A DNA stretch of 64,000 nucleotides from Pseudomonas taeanensis MS-3 (GTDB lineage: Bacteria > Pseudomonadota > Gammaproteobacteria > Pseudomonadales > Pseudomonadaceae): NCBI RefSeq assembly GCF_000498575.2, contig NZ_AWSQ01000001.1, positions 973,914 through 1,037,913 of the forward strand. The letters are read 5' to 3'. The position numbers and the translations under genes were made by a program. Positions 28,095 through 37,226 of this stretch are shown here, piece by piece. The notes under the pieces are model-generated. The model was not told the DNA's origin. It worked only from the letters and a program-made list of their open reading frames with translations, and did not search any database. Within the stretch, counting starts at the first letter, position 1. Every line of letters starts with the position of its first letter.

Positions 28095-28119
28095 CCTACT
28101 GCCAGCGGCGGGCAGTAGG
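28095..28119 (-). terminator. Hairpin between 6S RNA and ygfA
   Basis: Perfect nine-base arms CCTACTGCC and GGCAGTAGG around a seven-base loop, just after the 6S 3' end. It has no T run, so it may act in processing rather than termination. Confidence 0.45.
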
Positions 28120-28125
28120 TCAGTA

Positions 28126-28305
28126 ATAATGACTCCCCGACGTGCCGCTGTCGGTTTAGCCCTTGAACCCGAAAGTTCAAGGTGGAGGTTGCAGGAGGCG
28201 TTAAGGCTTTCCGTCAGGCGGACATGCACACCGGCCCCAACATGCAACCCCCGGGTTTGTGCGTATCGGCTCAGGGACATCACCAACTGGCGCACACTCC
28301 AGGGA
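28126..28305 (-). ncRNA. ssrS: 6S RNA
   Basis: About 180 bases on the minus strand between zapA and ygfA, the standard place. The two ends (CCCTGGAGTGTGCGCC near 28304 and GCACGTCGGGGAGTC near 28131) can pair into the closing stem, and the middle holds the large bulge flanked by GC-rich helices that mimics an open promoter. 6S RNA binds sigma-70 RNA polymerase in stationary phase. Ends are estimated from memory of the Pseudomonas RNA and may be off by a few bases. Confidence 0.85.
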
Positions 28306-28341
28306 GCGGGGGCCAGTATACCCGAAACTGCCGCGCTGCAA

Positions 28342-28656
28342 TCAGGCACCTTGGTCATCGCCTTCGTTGGCCAGTGCATGGTCGACTCGTTCGAGCAGGC
28401 TGCGCACCTGGTCGCGGGTCGACGTCGCCTGCTGATCCGAGTGTTGCTGTTTGTGTAGCAGGTCGTGGGTGATGTTCAGGGCCGCCATCACCGCTACGCG
28501 GTCGGCGCCGATGACTTTGCCGCCGCTGCGGATCTCACGCATTTTGCCATCCAGGTAACGTGCGGCGCTTTCCAGTTTGGCGCGCTCGTCCGACGGACAG
28601 GCGATGCAATATTCTTTGTCCAGAATATGGACGGTGACGGTATTGGTCTGGGTCAT
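28342..28656 (-). CDS. zapA: Cell division protein ZapA
   Basis: 104 aa. The start MTQTNTVTVHILDKEYCIACPSD and the helix ESAARYLDGKMREIRSGGKVIGADRVAVMAALNI are the conserved ZapA head, followed by a C-terminal coiled coil. ZapA bundles FtsZ filaments at the Z ring. It overlaps the preceding small coiled-coil gene by four bases (ATGA), so the two are translated together; 6S RNA follows. Confidence 0.95.
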   Translation of the reverse strand: MTQTNTVTVHILDKEYCIACPSDERAKLESAARYLDGKMREIRSGGKVIGADRVAVMAALNITHDLLHKQQHSDQQATSTRDQVRSLLERVDHALANEGDDQGA

Positions 28657-28862
28657 GAGTCCTGCTCCAGGGCTTTAAGGCGCGAAATCATCGATTCGAC
28701 CTTGTGCCGGGCCATTTCGTTCTTTTCGATCAGATGGGCGCGCTCAACGCGCCAGGCCTTTTCATTCGCCAGGAGGAGTCGGTTGTTGGCCTTAAGCTGC
28801 TCAACGCGCTGGATCAGCAAGTCCAGCTTGGTTGTAAGGGCGTGCAGATCGGCGTCTTCCAT
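28653..28862 (-). CDS. TIGR02449-type small coiled-coil protein (ZapB-like)
   Basis: 69 aa, almost wholly heptad-patterned helix (LTTKLDLLIQRVEQLKANNRLLLANEKAWRVER). It precedes zapA with a four-base overlap, as in most pseudomonads. It is similar in size and form to ZapB, so a role in Z-ring organisation is likely but inferred. Confidence 0.85.
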   Translation of the reverse strand: MEDADLHALTTKLDLLIQRVEQLKANNRLLLANEKAWRVERAHLIEKNEMARHKVESMISRLKALEQDS

Positions 28863-29113
28863 GGGGTCTCGCTAAGGCAAGGGTTAACCGGACTATATAG
28901 GCGTGTCCCCGCTCGGGGTCAAACCCTCGGCGTTGGTTTGCGACCTTTGGGGCAATGCGGCAGTGTGCAAGTGGCTTGAGTGGTTGATTGGCGCGTGGTA
29001 AGCATCGCTGGTAAACACGCTCTCGGCTACCTTGGATGGTTTTGGCGCGCCTGCCGGTGCTAGGATACGAGGCCTCCATTCTAGTGATTGCGCCGTCTGG
29101 CGCCTAGTGATCT

Positions 29114-29668
29114 ATGCCGACTTCCAGTTCCCCCTATAGCGCTTTTGCCGCCCTGCTCACCAGCAGCGGCTTTCCTGTTTCCCCCGCAGAGTTGCACGGT
29201 TTGCTGCTCGGCCGCAGTTGCGCCGGCGCCGGCTTTGAAATCGACGCCTGGCTGGTGGATGCTGCCGAACTGCTCGGCGCTGCGCCACAAGACAATGTGC
29301 GTCAGGCGCTGATCGGTTTGCAGGAGATGGTCAAGGGCGAGTTGTCCGGCGACGAGGTCACCGTGGTCCTGTTGTTGCCAACCGATGATGCGCCGCTGAG
29401 CGAGCGTGCCGTGGCCCTTGGCCAGTGGTGCCAGGGCTTTCTCGGCGGCTTCGGTCTCACCGCTCGCGACAGTGCTCTGAGCGCCGAGGCGATGGAAGTG
29501 CTCCAGGACCTGTCGGCGATCGCCCAGGTGCAGAATGCCCTGGAGGAGTCGGAAGACGGCGAGAACGATTATATGGAAGTGATGGAATACCTGCGTGTGG
29601 CGCCGCTGCTGTTGTTCAGCGAGTGTGCCAAGCCGCTAGCAGCGACCGCGAAGCCGTCGCTGCACTGA
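29114..29668 (+). CDS. YgfB/UPF0149 family protein
   Basis: 184 aa. Family signature seen in [21 protein letters not shown] and [17 protein letters not shown], with [19 protein letters not shown] at the end. Helical cytoplasmic protein; in P. aeruginosa a YgfB protein has been linked to control of AmpG/beta-lactam tolerance genes. It starts the conserved ygfB-pepP-ubiH-ubiI group, 35 bases before pepP. Confidence 0.92.
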   Translation: MPTSSSPYSAFAALLTSSGFPVSPAELHGLLLGRSCAGAGFEIDAWLVDAAELLGAAPQDNVRQALIGLQEMVKGELSGDEVTVVLLLPTDDAPLSERAVALGQWCQGFLGGFGLTARDSALSAEAMEVLQDLSAIAQVQNALEESEDGENDYMEVMEYLRVAPLLLFSECAKPLAATAKPSLH

Positions 29669-29703
29669 TTTTTCATGCATCAAGTAGTGGACTCAATCTG
29701 CCC

Positions 29704-31038
29704 ATGATCAGCATCCCCAAGTCGGAATACGCCCGTCGGCGCAAGGCGCTGATGGCGCAGATGGAACCCAACAGCATCGCCATCCTGCCGGCTGCGCCGG
29801 TTTACATCCGCAACCGCGATGTCGAGCATGTGTATCGCCAGGACAGTGACTTTCAATACCTCTCCGGCTTCCCCGAGCCGGAGGCGGTGATCGCGCTGAT
29901 TCCCGGTCGCGAGCATGGCGAGTACGTGCTGTTCTGCCGTGAACGCGATCCCGAGCGCGAGCTGTGGGACGGCTTGCGCGCCGGGCAGGACGGTGCGATC
30001 GGCCAGTACGGCGCCGACGATGCCTTCCCGATTGGCGATATCGACGACATCCTGCCCGGCCTCATCGAAGGCCGCGAGCGGGTGTACTACGCCATGGGCA
30101 CCAATCAGGAGTTCGACCGCCACCTGATGGACTGGATCAACGTGATCCGCTCTAAGGCGCGGCAGGGCGCGCAGCCGCCGAACGAGTTCGTCGCCCTCGA
30201 CCATCTGTTGCATGACCTGCGCCTGTATAAGAGTGCCAACGAGGTGAAGGTGATGCGCGAGGCTGCGCAAATCTCCGCGCGTGCGCATGTCCGCGCCATG
30301 CAGACCAGCCGCGCCGGCCTGCATGAGTATCATCTGGAAGCCGAACTGGATTACGAATTCCGCAAGGGCGGGGCGAAGATGCCGGCCTACGGCTCGATTG
30401 TCGCGGCCGGCAAGAATGCCTGCATCCTGCATTACCGTGAGAACGACGCCGTGCTCAAGGACGGCGATCTGGTGCTGATTGACGCCGGTTGTGAGATCGA
30501 CTGCTACGCCAGCGACATCACCCGCACCTTTCCGGTCAGCGGCAGGTTTTCACCGGAGCAGAAGGCTATTTACGAGCTGGTGCTGGCCTCTCAGGAGGCA
30601 GCGTTCAAGGAAATTGCCCCCGGCAAACACTGGAGCGAGGCCCACGAGGCCACGGTGCGGGTGATCACCGCCGGGTTGGTCGAGCTTGGGCTGCTGCAGG
30701 GCGAGGTTGATGAGCTGATCGCCAGTGAAGCCTATAAGCCTTTCTACATGCACCGTGCCGGCCACTGGCTGGGTATGGATGTGCACGATGTGGGCGAGTA
30801 CAAGGTCGGCGGCGAATGGCGCGTGCTGGAAGTCGGCATGGCCATGACCGTCGAGCCGGGCATCTACATCGCAGTGAATAATCAGGACGTGGCGAAGAAA
30901 TGGCGCGGCATCGGTGTACGCATCGAGGATGACGTGATCGTGACCAAGTCCGGCTGTGAAATTCTTAGCGGTGGCGTGCCGAAGACCGTCGCCGAGATCG
31001 AGGCGCTGATGCTCGACGCGCGTGCCGAGGTCGCCTGA
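29704..31038 (+). CDS. pepP: Xaa-Pro aminopeptidase P
   Basis: 444 aa. Creatinase-like N domain (MISIPKSEYARRRKALMAQM), then the pita-bread catalytic domain. Metal ligands are visible in LIDAGCEIDCYASDITRTFP (two Asp), HRAGHWLGMDVHDVG (His), MTVEPGIYI (Glu) and GVRIEDDVIVT (Glu). The dimetal enzyme cleaves the first residue before proline. Start ATG chosen at 29704 by homology; a long frame from 29425 reads through the ygfB gene in another frame. It lies upstream of the ubiquinone hydroxylases in one unit. Confidence 0.96.
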   Translation: MISIPKSEYARRRKALMAQMEPNSIAILPAAPVYIRNRDVEHVYRQDSDFQYLSGFPEPEAVIALIPGREHGEYVLFCRERDPERELWDGLRAGQDGAIGQYGADDAFPIGDIDDILPGLIEGRERVYYAMGTNQEFDRHLMDWINVIRSKARQGAQPPNEFVALDHLLHDLRLYKSANEVKVMREAAQISARAHVRAMQTSRAGLHEYHLEAELDYEFRKGGAKMPAYGSIVAAGKNACILHYRENDAVLKDGDLVLIDAGCEIDCYASDITRTFPVSGRFSPEQKAIYELVLASQEAAFKEIAPGKHWSEAHEATVRVITAGLVELGLLQGEVDELIASEAYKPFYMHRAGHWLGMDVHDVGEYKVGGEWRVLEVGMAMTVEPGIYIAVNNQDVAKKWRGIGVRIEDDVIVTKSGCEILSGGVPKTVAEIEALMLDARAEVA

Positions 31039-31042
31039 TCCT

Positions 31043-32227
31043 ATGCACCGAGTCAATCTCGCGATCATCGGTGGTGGCCTGGTTGGCGCCAGCCTGGCAC
31101 TGGCCCTGCAAGGCGCCGCCAGGGCGCGTGGCTGGCAGATCTGCCTGATCGAGCCCTTCGCGCCAGGGGACGGTTATCAACCGAGTTACGATGCGCGTTC
31201 GACCGCGCTGTCCTACGGTTCGCAGCAGATCTATCAGCGGCTCGGCCTGTGGTCACAGATCGCCCAGCGCGCCGAGCCTATTACGCAGATCCATGTGTCC
31301 GACCGCGGTCGGTTTGCCGCGGCGCGCTTAAGCGCTCAGGACGAAGGGGTGCCGGCGCTCGGCTATGTGGTGGAGAACGCCTGGTTGGGCCAGTGCCTGT
31401 GGCAGGCGCTGGATCGGCAGGTGGTCAGCTGGCGCAGCCCGGCCCAGGTGACGGCGATGCAGGCCTTGGCGGACGGTTATCGGCTGAGCCTGGATGATGA
31501 ATCCACTCTGGATTGCGACCTGGCGATTCTCGCCGATGGCGGCCGCTCGGGTTTGCGCGAGCAACTGGGCATCGGCGTGCAGCACCGCGAGTATGGGCAG
31601 AGCGCGCTGATCGCCAATGTCAGTGCGCAGGAAGCCCATCGCGGCCAGGCCTTCGAGCGCTTTACCGAAGACGGGCCAATGGCCCTGTTGCCGTTGCCGG
31701 ATAGTCGCTGCGCCTTGGTCTGGACCCGCAGCAGCGCCGATGCCGAGCGTCTGCGGGCACTGGATGAGGGGCGCTTTCTCGACGAGTTGCAGCAGGCCTT
31801 CGGATACCGGCTCGGCGCCTTGCACCAGGTGGGCGCACGGCATCTCTATCCGCTGGCCTTGATCGAGGCGCAGGAACAGGTGCGGCCCCATCTGGTGGTG
31901 CTCGGCAACGCCGCGCACAGCCTGCATCCGATTGCCGGTCAGGGCTACAACCTGTCCTTGCGCGACACCCTGGCGCTGGCCGCGACACTGCTCGACAGTC
32001 GCGCCGCACTTGGTGACTTCACCACCTTGCAGGCGTATCTGCAGCGCCAACGGGCCGATCAGCAGCTCACCGTGGGCTTCTCCGATCAGGTGACGAGGCT
32101 GTTCAGTACGTCCGCACCCTTGCTCGCCGCAGGGCGTAGTCTGGGGCTGCTGGGCCTGGATGTGCTGCCACCGGCCAAGCGCTGGTTCGCTCGCCAGGCC
32201 ATGGGCCTGGGCACCCGCCCTACATGA
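31043..32227 (+). CDS. ubiH: 2-octaprenyl-6-methoxyphenol hydroxylase (UbiH type)
   Basis: 394 aa. FAD-dependent ubiquinone hydroxylase: N-terminal GGGLVGASLALALQG, the middle motif LAILADGGRSGLREQLGI (DG), and the second FAD motif VVLGNAAHSLHPIAGQGYNLSLRD. It adds a ring hydroxyl in aerobic coenzyme Q synthesis. It starts four bases after pepP, so it is coupled. The assignment to UbiH over UbiI rests on order and on similarity, which cannot be measured here. Confidence 0.9.
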   Translation: MHRVNLAIIGGGLVGASLALALQGAARARGWQICLIEPFAPGDGYQPSYDARSTALSYGSQQIYQRLGLWSQIAQRAEPITQIHVSDRGRFAAARLSAQDEGVPALGYVVENAWLGQCLWQALDRQVVSWRSPAQVTAMQALADGYRLSLDDESTLDCDLAILADGGRSGLREQLGIGVQHREYGQSALIANVSAQEAHRGQAFERFTEDGPMALLPLPDSRCALVWTRSSADAERLRALDEGRFLDELQQAFGYRLGALHQVGARHLYPLALIEAQEQVRPHLVVLGNAAHSLHPIAGQGYNLSLRDTLALAATLLDSRAALGDFTTLQAYLQRQRADQQLTVGFSDQVTRLFSTSAPLLAAGRSLGLLGLDVLPPAKRWFARQAMGLGTRPT

Positions 32228-32237
32228 GCGCGGCTGC

Positions 32238-32720
32238 ATGAGTGCTCGCCGCTTGGCTCGTCGTGCCCGCTTGCTGCGCTTCGGTCTGAACCTCTACCCG
32301 CCGTACCTCGGCGCTGGGGTGAGCGTGCAGCACATCAGTGCCGATTGCCGTCAGGCACGGGTAAAAATGGTGCTGCGCTGGTACAACCGTAACTTTGTCG
32401 GCACCCAGTTCGGTGGTTCGCTGTACAGCATGGTTGACCCTTTTTACATGCTTTTGCTGATGCCACTGCTCGGCGATGAGTATCTGGTCTGGGATAAGGC
32501 CGCGAGCATCGAGTTTGTCAGCCCCGGCAAGGGGCCTGTGTTCGCCGACTTTCGCATCGACGACGCCCTGCTAGCGGATATCCGCACGCATACCGCCAAC
32601 GGTGAAAAGTATTTGCCGCAGCTCAGTGTCGAGGTGCGCGACGCGCAGGGCCAGTTGGTGGCCAAGGTACACAAGACCCTCTACGTTCGCCTCAAGCCGC
32701 GTGCGCGGCAGGCCACATAA
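32238..32720 (+). CDS. DUF4442-type hotdog thioesterase-like protein
   Basis: 160 aa from MSARRLARRARLL. PaaI/YiiD-like hotdog fold: FVGTQFGGSLYSMVDPFYMLLLMPLLG resembles the DUF4442 helix and its Gly-Gly turn. It sits between the two ubiquinone hydroxylase genes, ten bases after the first, in the place where other pseudomonads carry a conserved hypothetical gene. Acyl-CoA thioesterase activity is possible; no substrate is known. Confidence 0.8.
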   Translation: MSARRLARRARLLRFGLNLYPPYLGAGVSVQHISADCRQARVKMVLRWYNRNFVGTQFGGSLYSMVDPFYMLLLMPLLGDEYLVWDKAASIEFVSPGKGPVFADFRIDDALLADIRTHTANGEKYLPQLSVEVRDAQGQLVAKVHKTLYVRLKPRARQAT

Positions 32721-32732
32721 GGAAATTCAAGC

Positions 32733-33965
32733 ATGCGTGCGGATCTGATCATCGTCGGTGCCGGTATGGTCGGCAGTGCCTTGGCCCTGGCCCTGCAGGA
32801 GGCTGGACTGGATATCCTGCTGGTCGATGGTGGCTCGCTCAGCGTCAAACCATTCGATAACGGTGCACCCTTCGAACCGCGTGTCAGTGCGCTTTCAATG
32901 GCCAGTCAGCGGGTGCTGGAGCGTCTGGGCGTATGGCCCGGCATCGTCGCGCGGCGCTGCAGTGCCTATGCCGAGATGCAGGTATGGGACGGCTCCGGCA
33001 CCGGACAGATTCATTTCAGTGCGGCCAGCGTACATGCCGAGACACTCGGCCATATCGTCGAAAACCGCGTGGTGCAGGATGCCCTGCTCGAACGCTTGCA
33101 CGACAGCAATATTGGCCTGTTGGCTAACGCCCGACTGGAACAGTTGCGTCGCTCCGGCGATGACTGGTTGCTGACCTTGAACGATGGCCGGCAATTGCGT
33201 ACTCCCGTGTTGATTGCCGCAGACGGTGCCAATTCCGCCGTCCGCCACCTCGCCGGCTGCGCCACCCGTGAGTGGGCGTATCTGCACCATGCCATCGTCA
33301 CCAGCGTGCGCTGTACCCAACCGCATCAGGCCACCGCCTGGCAGCGCTTTACCGACGATGGCCCGCTGGCGTTTCTACCGCTGAGCGAGGCTGGCCAGGG
33401 CGCGCAGGTCGACGAACACTGGTGCTCGATCGTCTGGTCGGCCACGCCCAGCGAGGCCGAGCGCTTGATGGCGCTGGATGACACAGGTTTCTGCAGCGAG
33501 CTGGGCAAGGCCTTCGAGCATCGCCTGGGCGAGGTGCTGCAGGCGGATCGACGCCTGTGCATACCGCTGCGGCAACGGCATGCCAAACGTTATGTCGAAG
33601 AGGGTCTGACACTGATCGGCGATGCCGCGCACAGCATTCATCCCTTGGCCGGGCAGGGCGTCAACCTGGGTTTTCTCGATGCCGCGGTGCTCGCCGAGGT
33701 ACTGTTGCACGCCCTGGCGCGGGGCGAACGTCTGGCCGATACACGGGTGCTGAGCCGATATGAGCGCCGCCGTATGCCGCACAACCTGGCCATGATGGCG
33801 GCTATGGAAGGCTTCGAACGCTTGTTTCAAGCCGACCCGCTGCCGCTGCGCTGGTTGCGCAACGCCGGCCTCAATCTGGTCGATGACCTGCCGGAGGCCA
33901 AGGCACTGTTTGTCCGCCAGGCGCTCGGCCTGTCCGGCGACTTACCGGAACTGGCGCGCGTCTAG
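32733..33965 (+). CDS. ubiI: UbiI/VisC-type FAD-dependent ubiquinone hydroxylase
   Basis: 410 aa. The same enzyme class as the preceding ubiH-type protein: N-terminal VGAGMVGSALALALQEAGL, middle IAADGANSAVRHLAGC and second FAD motif TLIGDAAHSIHPLAGQGVNLGFLDAAVL. It would hydroxylate the ring in the other position of the ubiquinone pathway. GGAAA lies eight bases before the ATG. It ends the ygfB-pepP-ubiH group. Confidence 0.88.
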   Translation: MRADLIIVGAGMVGSALALALQEAGLDILLVDGGSLSVKPFDNGAPFEPRVSALSMASQRVLERLGVWPGIVARRCSAYAEMQVWDGSGTGQIHFSAASVHAETLGHIVENRVVQDALLERLHDSNIGLLANARLEQLRRSGDDWLLTLNDGRQLRTPVLIAADGANSAVRHLAGCATREWAYLHHAIVTSVRCTQPHQATAWQRFTDDGPLAFLPLSEAGQGAQVDEHWCSIVWSATPSEAERLMALDDTGFCSELGKAFEHRLGEVLQADRRLCIPLRQRHAKRYVEEGLTLIGDAAHSIHPLAGQGVNLGFLDAAVLAEVLLHALARGERLADTRVLSRYERRRMPHNLAMMAAMEGFERLFQADPLPLRWLRNAGLNLVDDLPEAKALFVRQALGLSGDLPELARV

Positions 33966-34259
33966 CGACATTGCCATTGCTCGCTATCGCCCGCGATAAA
34001 TGGTCGCAGCGCCTTGTCTCCGAGCCTCAGTCGTCCGAATCAAACCGCTAGCCGTACAAGCCATCAGAGCAGTGGCCATCACTCGTCGAGTGAAGGGGTT
34101 CGCAGCGTCTCGGCACGGGTTGCCAAGTACCCAAAAATCCCTGCGGTCTCGGTTTAAGTCCGGGTAGGCGACGCTTGATTAGCTAAGTCGGGTTGAGAAA
34201 CTAAATGTTATTCACTACTATTTGGACTTTCGACTCATCTTCACTAAGAGGCAGTATCC

Positions 34260-35261
34260 ATGCAGGCAAGTAAGCGTTTGTTCGCCGCTCTGACCCTCAC
34301 CGCGCTGGCTGGCGCCGTGCAGGCCGCCGATGAGGTGGTGGTTTACTCCTCGCGTATCGATGAGCTGATCAAGCCGGTCTTCGATGCCTACACCGCCAAG
34401 ACCGGCGTGCCGGTCAAGTTCATCACCGACAAGGAAGCACCGCTGTTGGCGCGTTTGAAAGCCGAGGGCGAGAACACTCCGGCCGACATGCTGATCACCG
34501 TGGATGCCGGCAACCTGTGGCAGGCCGAGCAGGAAGGTGTACTCAAGCCGCTGCAGTCTGCCGTCATCGCCCAGAATATCCCGGCTCAATACCGCTCCAG
34601 CACCGGCAGCTGGACCGGCCTGTCGCTGCGCGCGCGGACCATCGTCTACTCCACCGAGCGGGTCAATCCGAGCGAGCTGAGCACCTACGAAGCCCTGGCC
34701 GACAAGAATTGGGAAGGCCGTCTGTGCCTGCGCACCAGCAAGAAGGTCTACAACCAGTCATTGACCGCCACTCTGATCGAGACCCATGGTGCGGCCAAGA
34801 CCGAGGAAATCGTCAAGGGTTGGGTCAACAACCTGGCCACCGATGTGTTCGCCGACGACACCGCGCTGATCCAGGCCATCGATGCCGGCCAGTGCGATGC
34901 CGGTATCGTCAACACCTACTACTTCGGCCGCCTGCACAAGCAGCAGCCGGACCTCAAGGCCAAGCTGTTCTGGCCGAACCAGGCTGATCGTGGTGTGCAC
35001 GTCAACCTGTCCGGTGCCGGTGTGACCAAGTACGCGCCGCATGCCGAGCAGGCGCAGCAGTTGCTGGAGTGGATGACCACCGAGGAAGCCCAGGGCCTGT
35101 TCGCCGGCTTGAATCAGGAGTTCCCGGCCAACCCGCAGATCGCCCCGTCCGCCGAGGTTGCCGCCTGGGGTGTGTTCAAGGCCGACAGCATTCCGCTGGA
35201 AGTGGCCGGTAAGCGCCAGGCCGAAGCCACTATGTTGATGGATCGCGCCGGCTGGAATTGA
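34260..35261 (+). CDS. Ferric iron ABC transporter, periplasmic binding protein
   Basis: 333 aa. Sec signal peptide ([22 protein letters not shown], cut after residue 22), then a type 2 periplasmic-binding fold of the FbpA/HitA group: [25 protein letters not shown] at the start, and [10 protein letters not shown], carrying the pair of tyrosines that binds Fe3+ in the family. It delivers iron to the permease encoded downstream. About 290 bases of leader precede it, with no clear Fur box. A terminator-like hairpin separates it from the permease gene. Confidence 0.93.
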   Translation: MQASKRLFAALTLTALAGAVQAADEVVVYSSRIDELIKPVFDAYTAKTGVPVKFITDKEAPLLARLKAEGENTPADMLITVDAGNLWQAEQEGVLKPLQSAVIAQNIPAQYRSSTGSWTGLSLRARTIVYSTERVNPSELSTYEALADKNWEGRLCLRTSKKVYNQSLTATLIETHGAAKTEEIVKGWVNNLATDVFADDTALIQAIDAGQCDAGIVNTYYFGRLHKQQPDLKAKLFWPNQADRGVHVNLSGAGVTKYAPHAEQAQQLLEWMTTEEAQGLFAGLNQEFPANPQIAPSAEVAAWGVFKADSIPLEVAGKRQAEATMLMDRAGWN

Positions 35262-35326
35262 TCGACGCTCGATTCGTCTGTTGATTGGCGCCAGCCAGTC
35301 TGCCTGCGGAAAATCGTTATACTCGG

Positions 35327-35357
35327 CGCCCCGGCTCAGCCCGGGGCGTTGTGTTTT
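35327..35357 (+). terminator. Terminator/attenuator between iron-binding protein and permease
   Basis: CGCCCCGG-CTCAGC-CCGGGGCG stem-loop followed by a T-rich TTGTGTTTT, 65 bases after the binding-protein stop and 20 bases before the permease GTG. It would favour more binding protein than permease. Confidence 0.7.
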
Positions 35358-35376
35358 CAAGTTCTGAGGATTTTGC

Positions 35377-36993
35377 GTGGCCCACCCTGCCCAGCGTCGC
35401 TGGTACCCCATAGCGTTCGCGGTTGCCCTGCTGGTGTTGCTGCCGCTGAGCGTGCTGCTGTTCAGCTGGCACGAGGTGGATCGGCAGATATGGGCGCATC
35501 TGTGGCAAACCCAGTTGATGCGCTTGATCGGCAACACCCTGATGTTGGTCCTCGGCGTCGGCATCGGGGTGACCTTGCTCGGCGTCAGTCTGGCGTGGCT
35601 GACCAGCCTGTGCGAGTTCCCTGGGCGGCGCTGGCTGGACTGGGCCTTGATGCTGCCGTTCGCCATTCCGGCCTATGTCCTGGCCTTCGTCTTCGTCGGT
35701 CTGCTGGATTTTGCCGGGCCGGTGCAGAGCCTGATGCGCGAGTGGTTCGGCGCTGACTTGCGCCTGCCACGGGTGCGCTCCACCGGTGGGGTGATCACAG
35801 TCCTGATTCTGGTGTTCTACCCATACGTCTACCTGCTGGCGCGCAATGCCTTCCTGGCTCAGGGCAAGGGCTTGATGGAGGCTGCGCGGGTGCTGGGGCT
35901 GAGCCCCTGGTCGGCATTCTGGCGGGTAGCCCTGCCGATGGCGCGGCCGGCGATTGGCGCTGGTCTGGCATTGGCCATCATGGAGACCCTGGCCGATTTC
36001 GGTGCGGTGTCGGTGTTCAACTTCGACACCTTCACCACTGCCATTTACAAGACCTGGTACAGCTTCTACAGCCTGACCAGCGCCACTCAGTTGGCCAGCT
36101 TGTTGCTGCTCGCGGTGATGCTGGTGCTGTATGGCGAGCGCCGCGCCCGCGGTGCGGTACGCCCGGTCAGCGAGCGGCCGCGCGGCAAGGCGCTGTATCA
36201 GCTCAAGGGCGCCCAGGCACTGGCCGCCAGCGTTTGGTGCGGCCTGGTATTTGCCTGCGCCTTCGTGATTCCGGTCCTGCAATTGTTGGTGTGGTTCTGG
36301 CAGCGCGGTCGTTTCGATCTGGACGAGCGCTACACCGGCTTGATTCTGCACACGCTCTATCTTGGTGGTATTGCCGCGTCGGTGACCGTTGGCGTGGCCT
36401 TGCTGCTGGCCTTTGCCCGACGTATGGCGCCAACCCGGCTGATGCGTACGACGGTCGGTCTGGCCAATCTCGGCTACGCATTGCCTGGCTCGATGCTCGC
36501 GGTGGCGATCATGCTGGCGTTCAGCTACCTCGACCGCCAGCTGGTGATTCCGTTGTCCGACTGGCTCGGCGGGGCCGGTAAGCCATTGCTGCTCGGCAGC
36601 CTGTCGGCGCTGTTGCTGGCCTACCTGATTCGATTTATGGCGGTGGCTTACGGCCCGCTGGAAAACAGCCTGGCGCGGATTCGCCCGTCGCTGCCGGAAG
36701 CCTCGCGCAGCCTTGGGGTTGGCGGCGTCGGTCTTTTTTTCAGGGTTTACCTGCCGCTGCTGGTGCCGGGCGCGTTGTCGGCCGCTCTGCTAGTGTTCGT
36801 CGATGTGCTCAAGGAAATGCCGGCGACCCTGCTGATGCGCCCATTCGGTTGGGACACGCTGTCGGTGCGAGTGTTCGAGATGACCAGTGAAGGCGAGTGG
36901 GCACGCGCGGCGCTGCCGGCCTTGACTCTAGTACTGGTCGGCCTGCTGCCGGTAATCGGACTGATTCGCCGCTCGGCCCGAAGGATCGGCTAG
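35377..36993 (+). CDS. Ferric iron ABC transporter, permease (double)
   Basis: 538 aa, GTG start with TGAGGA nine bases upstream. About 12 membrane helices in two halves, each with a cytoplasmic EAA loop that meets the ATPase: EAARVLGLSPWSAFWRVALP near residue 168 and EASRSLGVGGVGLFFRVYLP near residue 443. This fused form is normal for FbpB/HitB permeases. No ATPase gene follows; the next gene is gcvT, so the ATPase must be encoded elsewhere. Confidence 0.93.
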   Translation: MAHPAQRRWYPIAFAVALLVLLPLSVLLFSWHEVDRQIWAHLWQTQLMRLIGNTLMLVLGVGIGVTLLGVSLAWLTSLCEFPGRRWLDWALMLPFAIPAYVLAFVFVGLLDFAGPVQSLMREWFGADLRLPRVRSTGGVITVLILVFYPYVYLLARNAFLAQGKGLMEAARVLGLSPWSAFWRVALPMARPAIGAGLALAIMETLADFGAVSVFNFDTFTTAIYKTWYSFYSLTSATQLASLLLLAVMLVLYGERRARGAVRPVSERPRGKALYQLKGAQALAASVWCGLVFACAFVIPVLQLLVWFWQRGRFDLDERYTGLILHTLYLGGIAASVTVGVALLLAFARRMAPTRLMRTTVGLANLGYALPGSMLAVAIMLAFSYLDRQLVIPLSDWLGGAGKPLLLGSLSALLLAYLIRFMAVAYGPLENSLARIRPSLPEASRSLGVGGVGLFFRVYLPLLVPGALSAALLVFVDVLKEMPATLLMRPFGWDTLSVRVFEMTSEGEWARAALPALTLVLVGLLPVIGLIRRSARRIG

Positions 36994-37226
36994 GCCGGCC
37001 TCTGCAGCATCGCCAACAGTCCGTCGTTGGCTCACGCTGTAGGCCTTTGTCGAGTTAGTCCAATGGCCAAGATGACCAGCCCCGGCCTTGCCGCTACAAT
37101 GCGCGCCATCCGCTGCGACCGGTCATCAGGATCGGCTGCGTGAAGCCCTTTTTAGCGCCCATTTCAACGGGCTCGCCAGGTTTCATTAACAGCTCGCAGC
37201 TTCGCCAATCCCGGAAGGAGACACCC

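Noticed and set aside
33966..34259. Fur box before the iron-binding protein gene
   Set aside because: The AT-rich stretch near 34200 does not show the GATAATGATAATCATTATC pattern well enough.
36994..37226. Glycine riboswitch before gcvT
   Set aside because: The tandem conserved GGA/GAAGG elements of that riboswitch are not visible.
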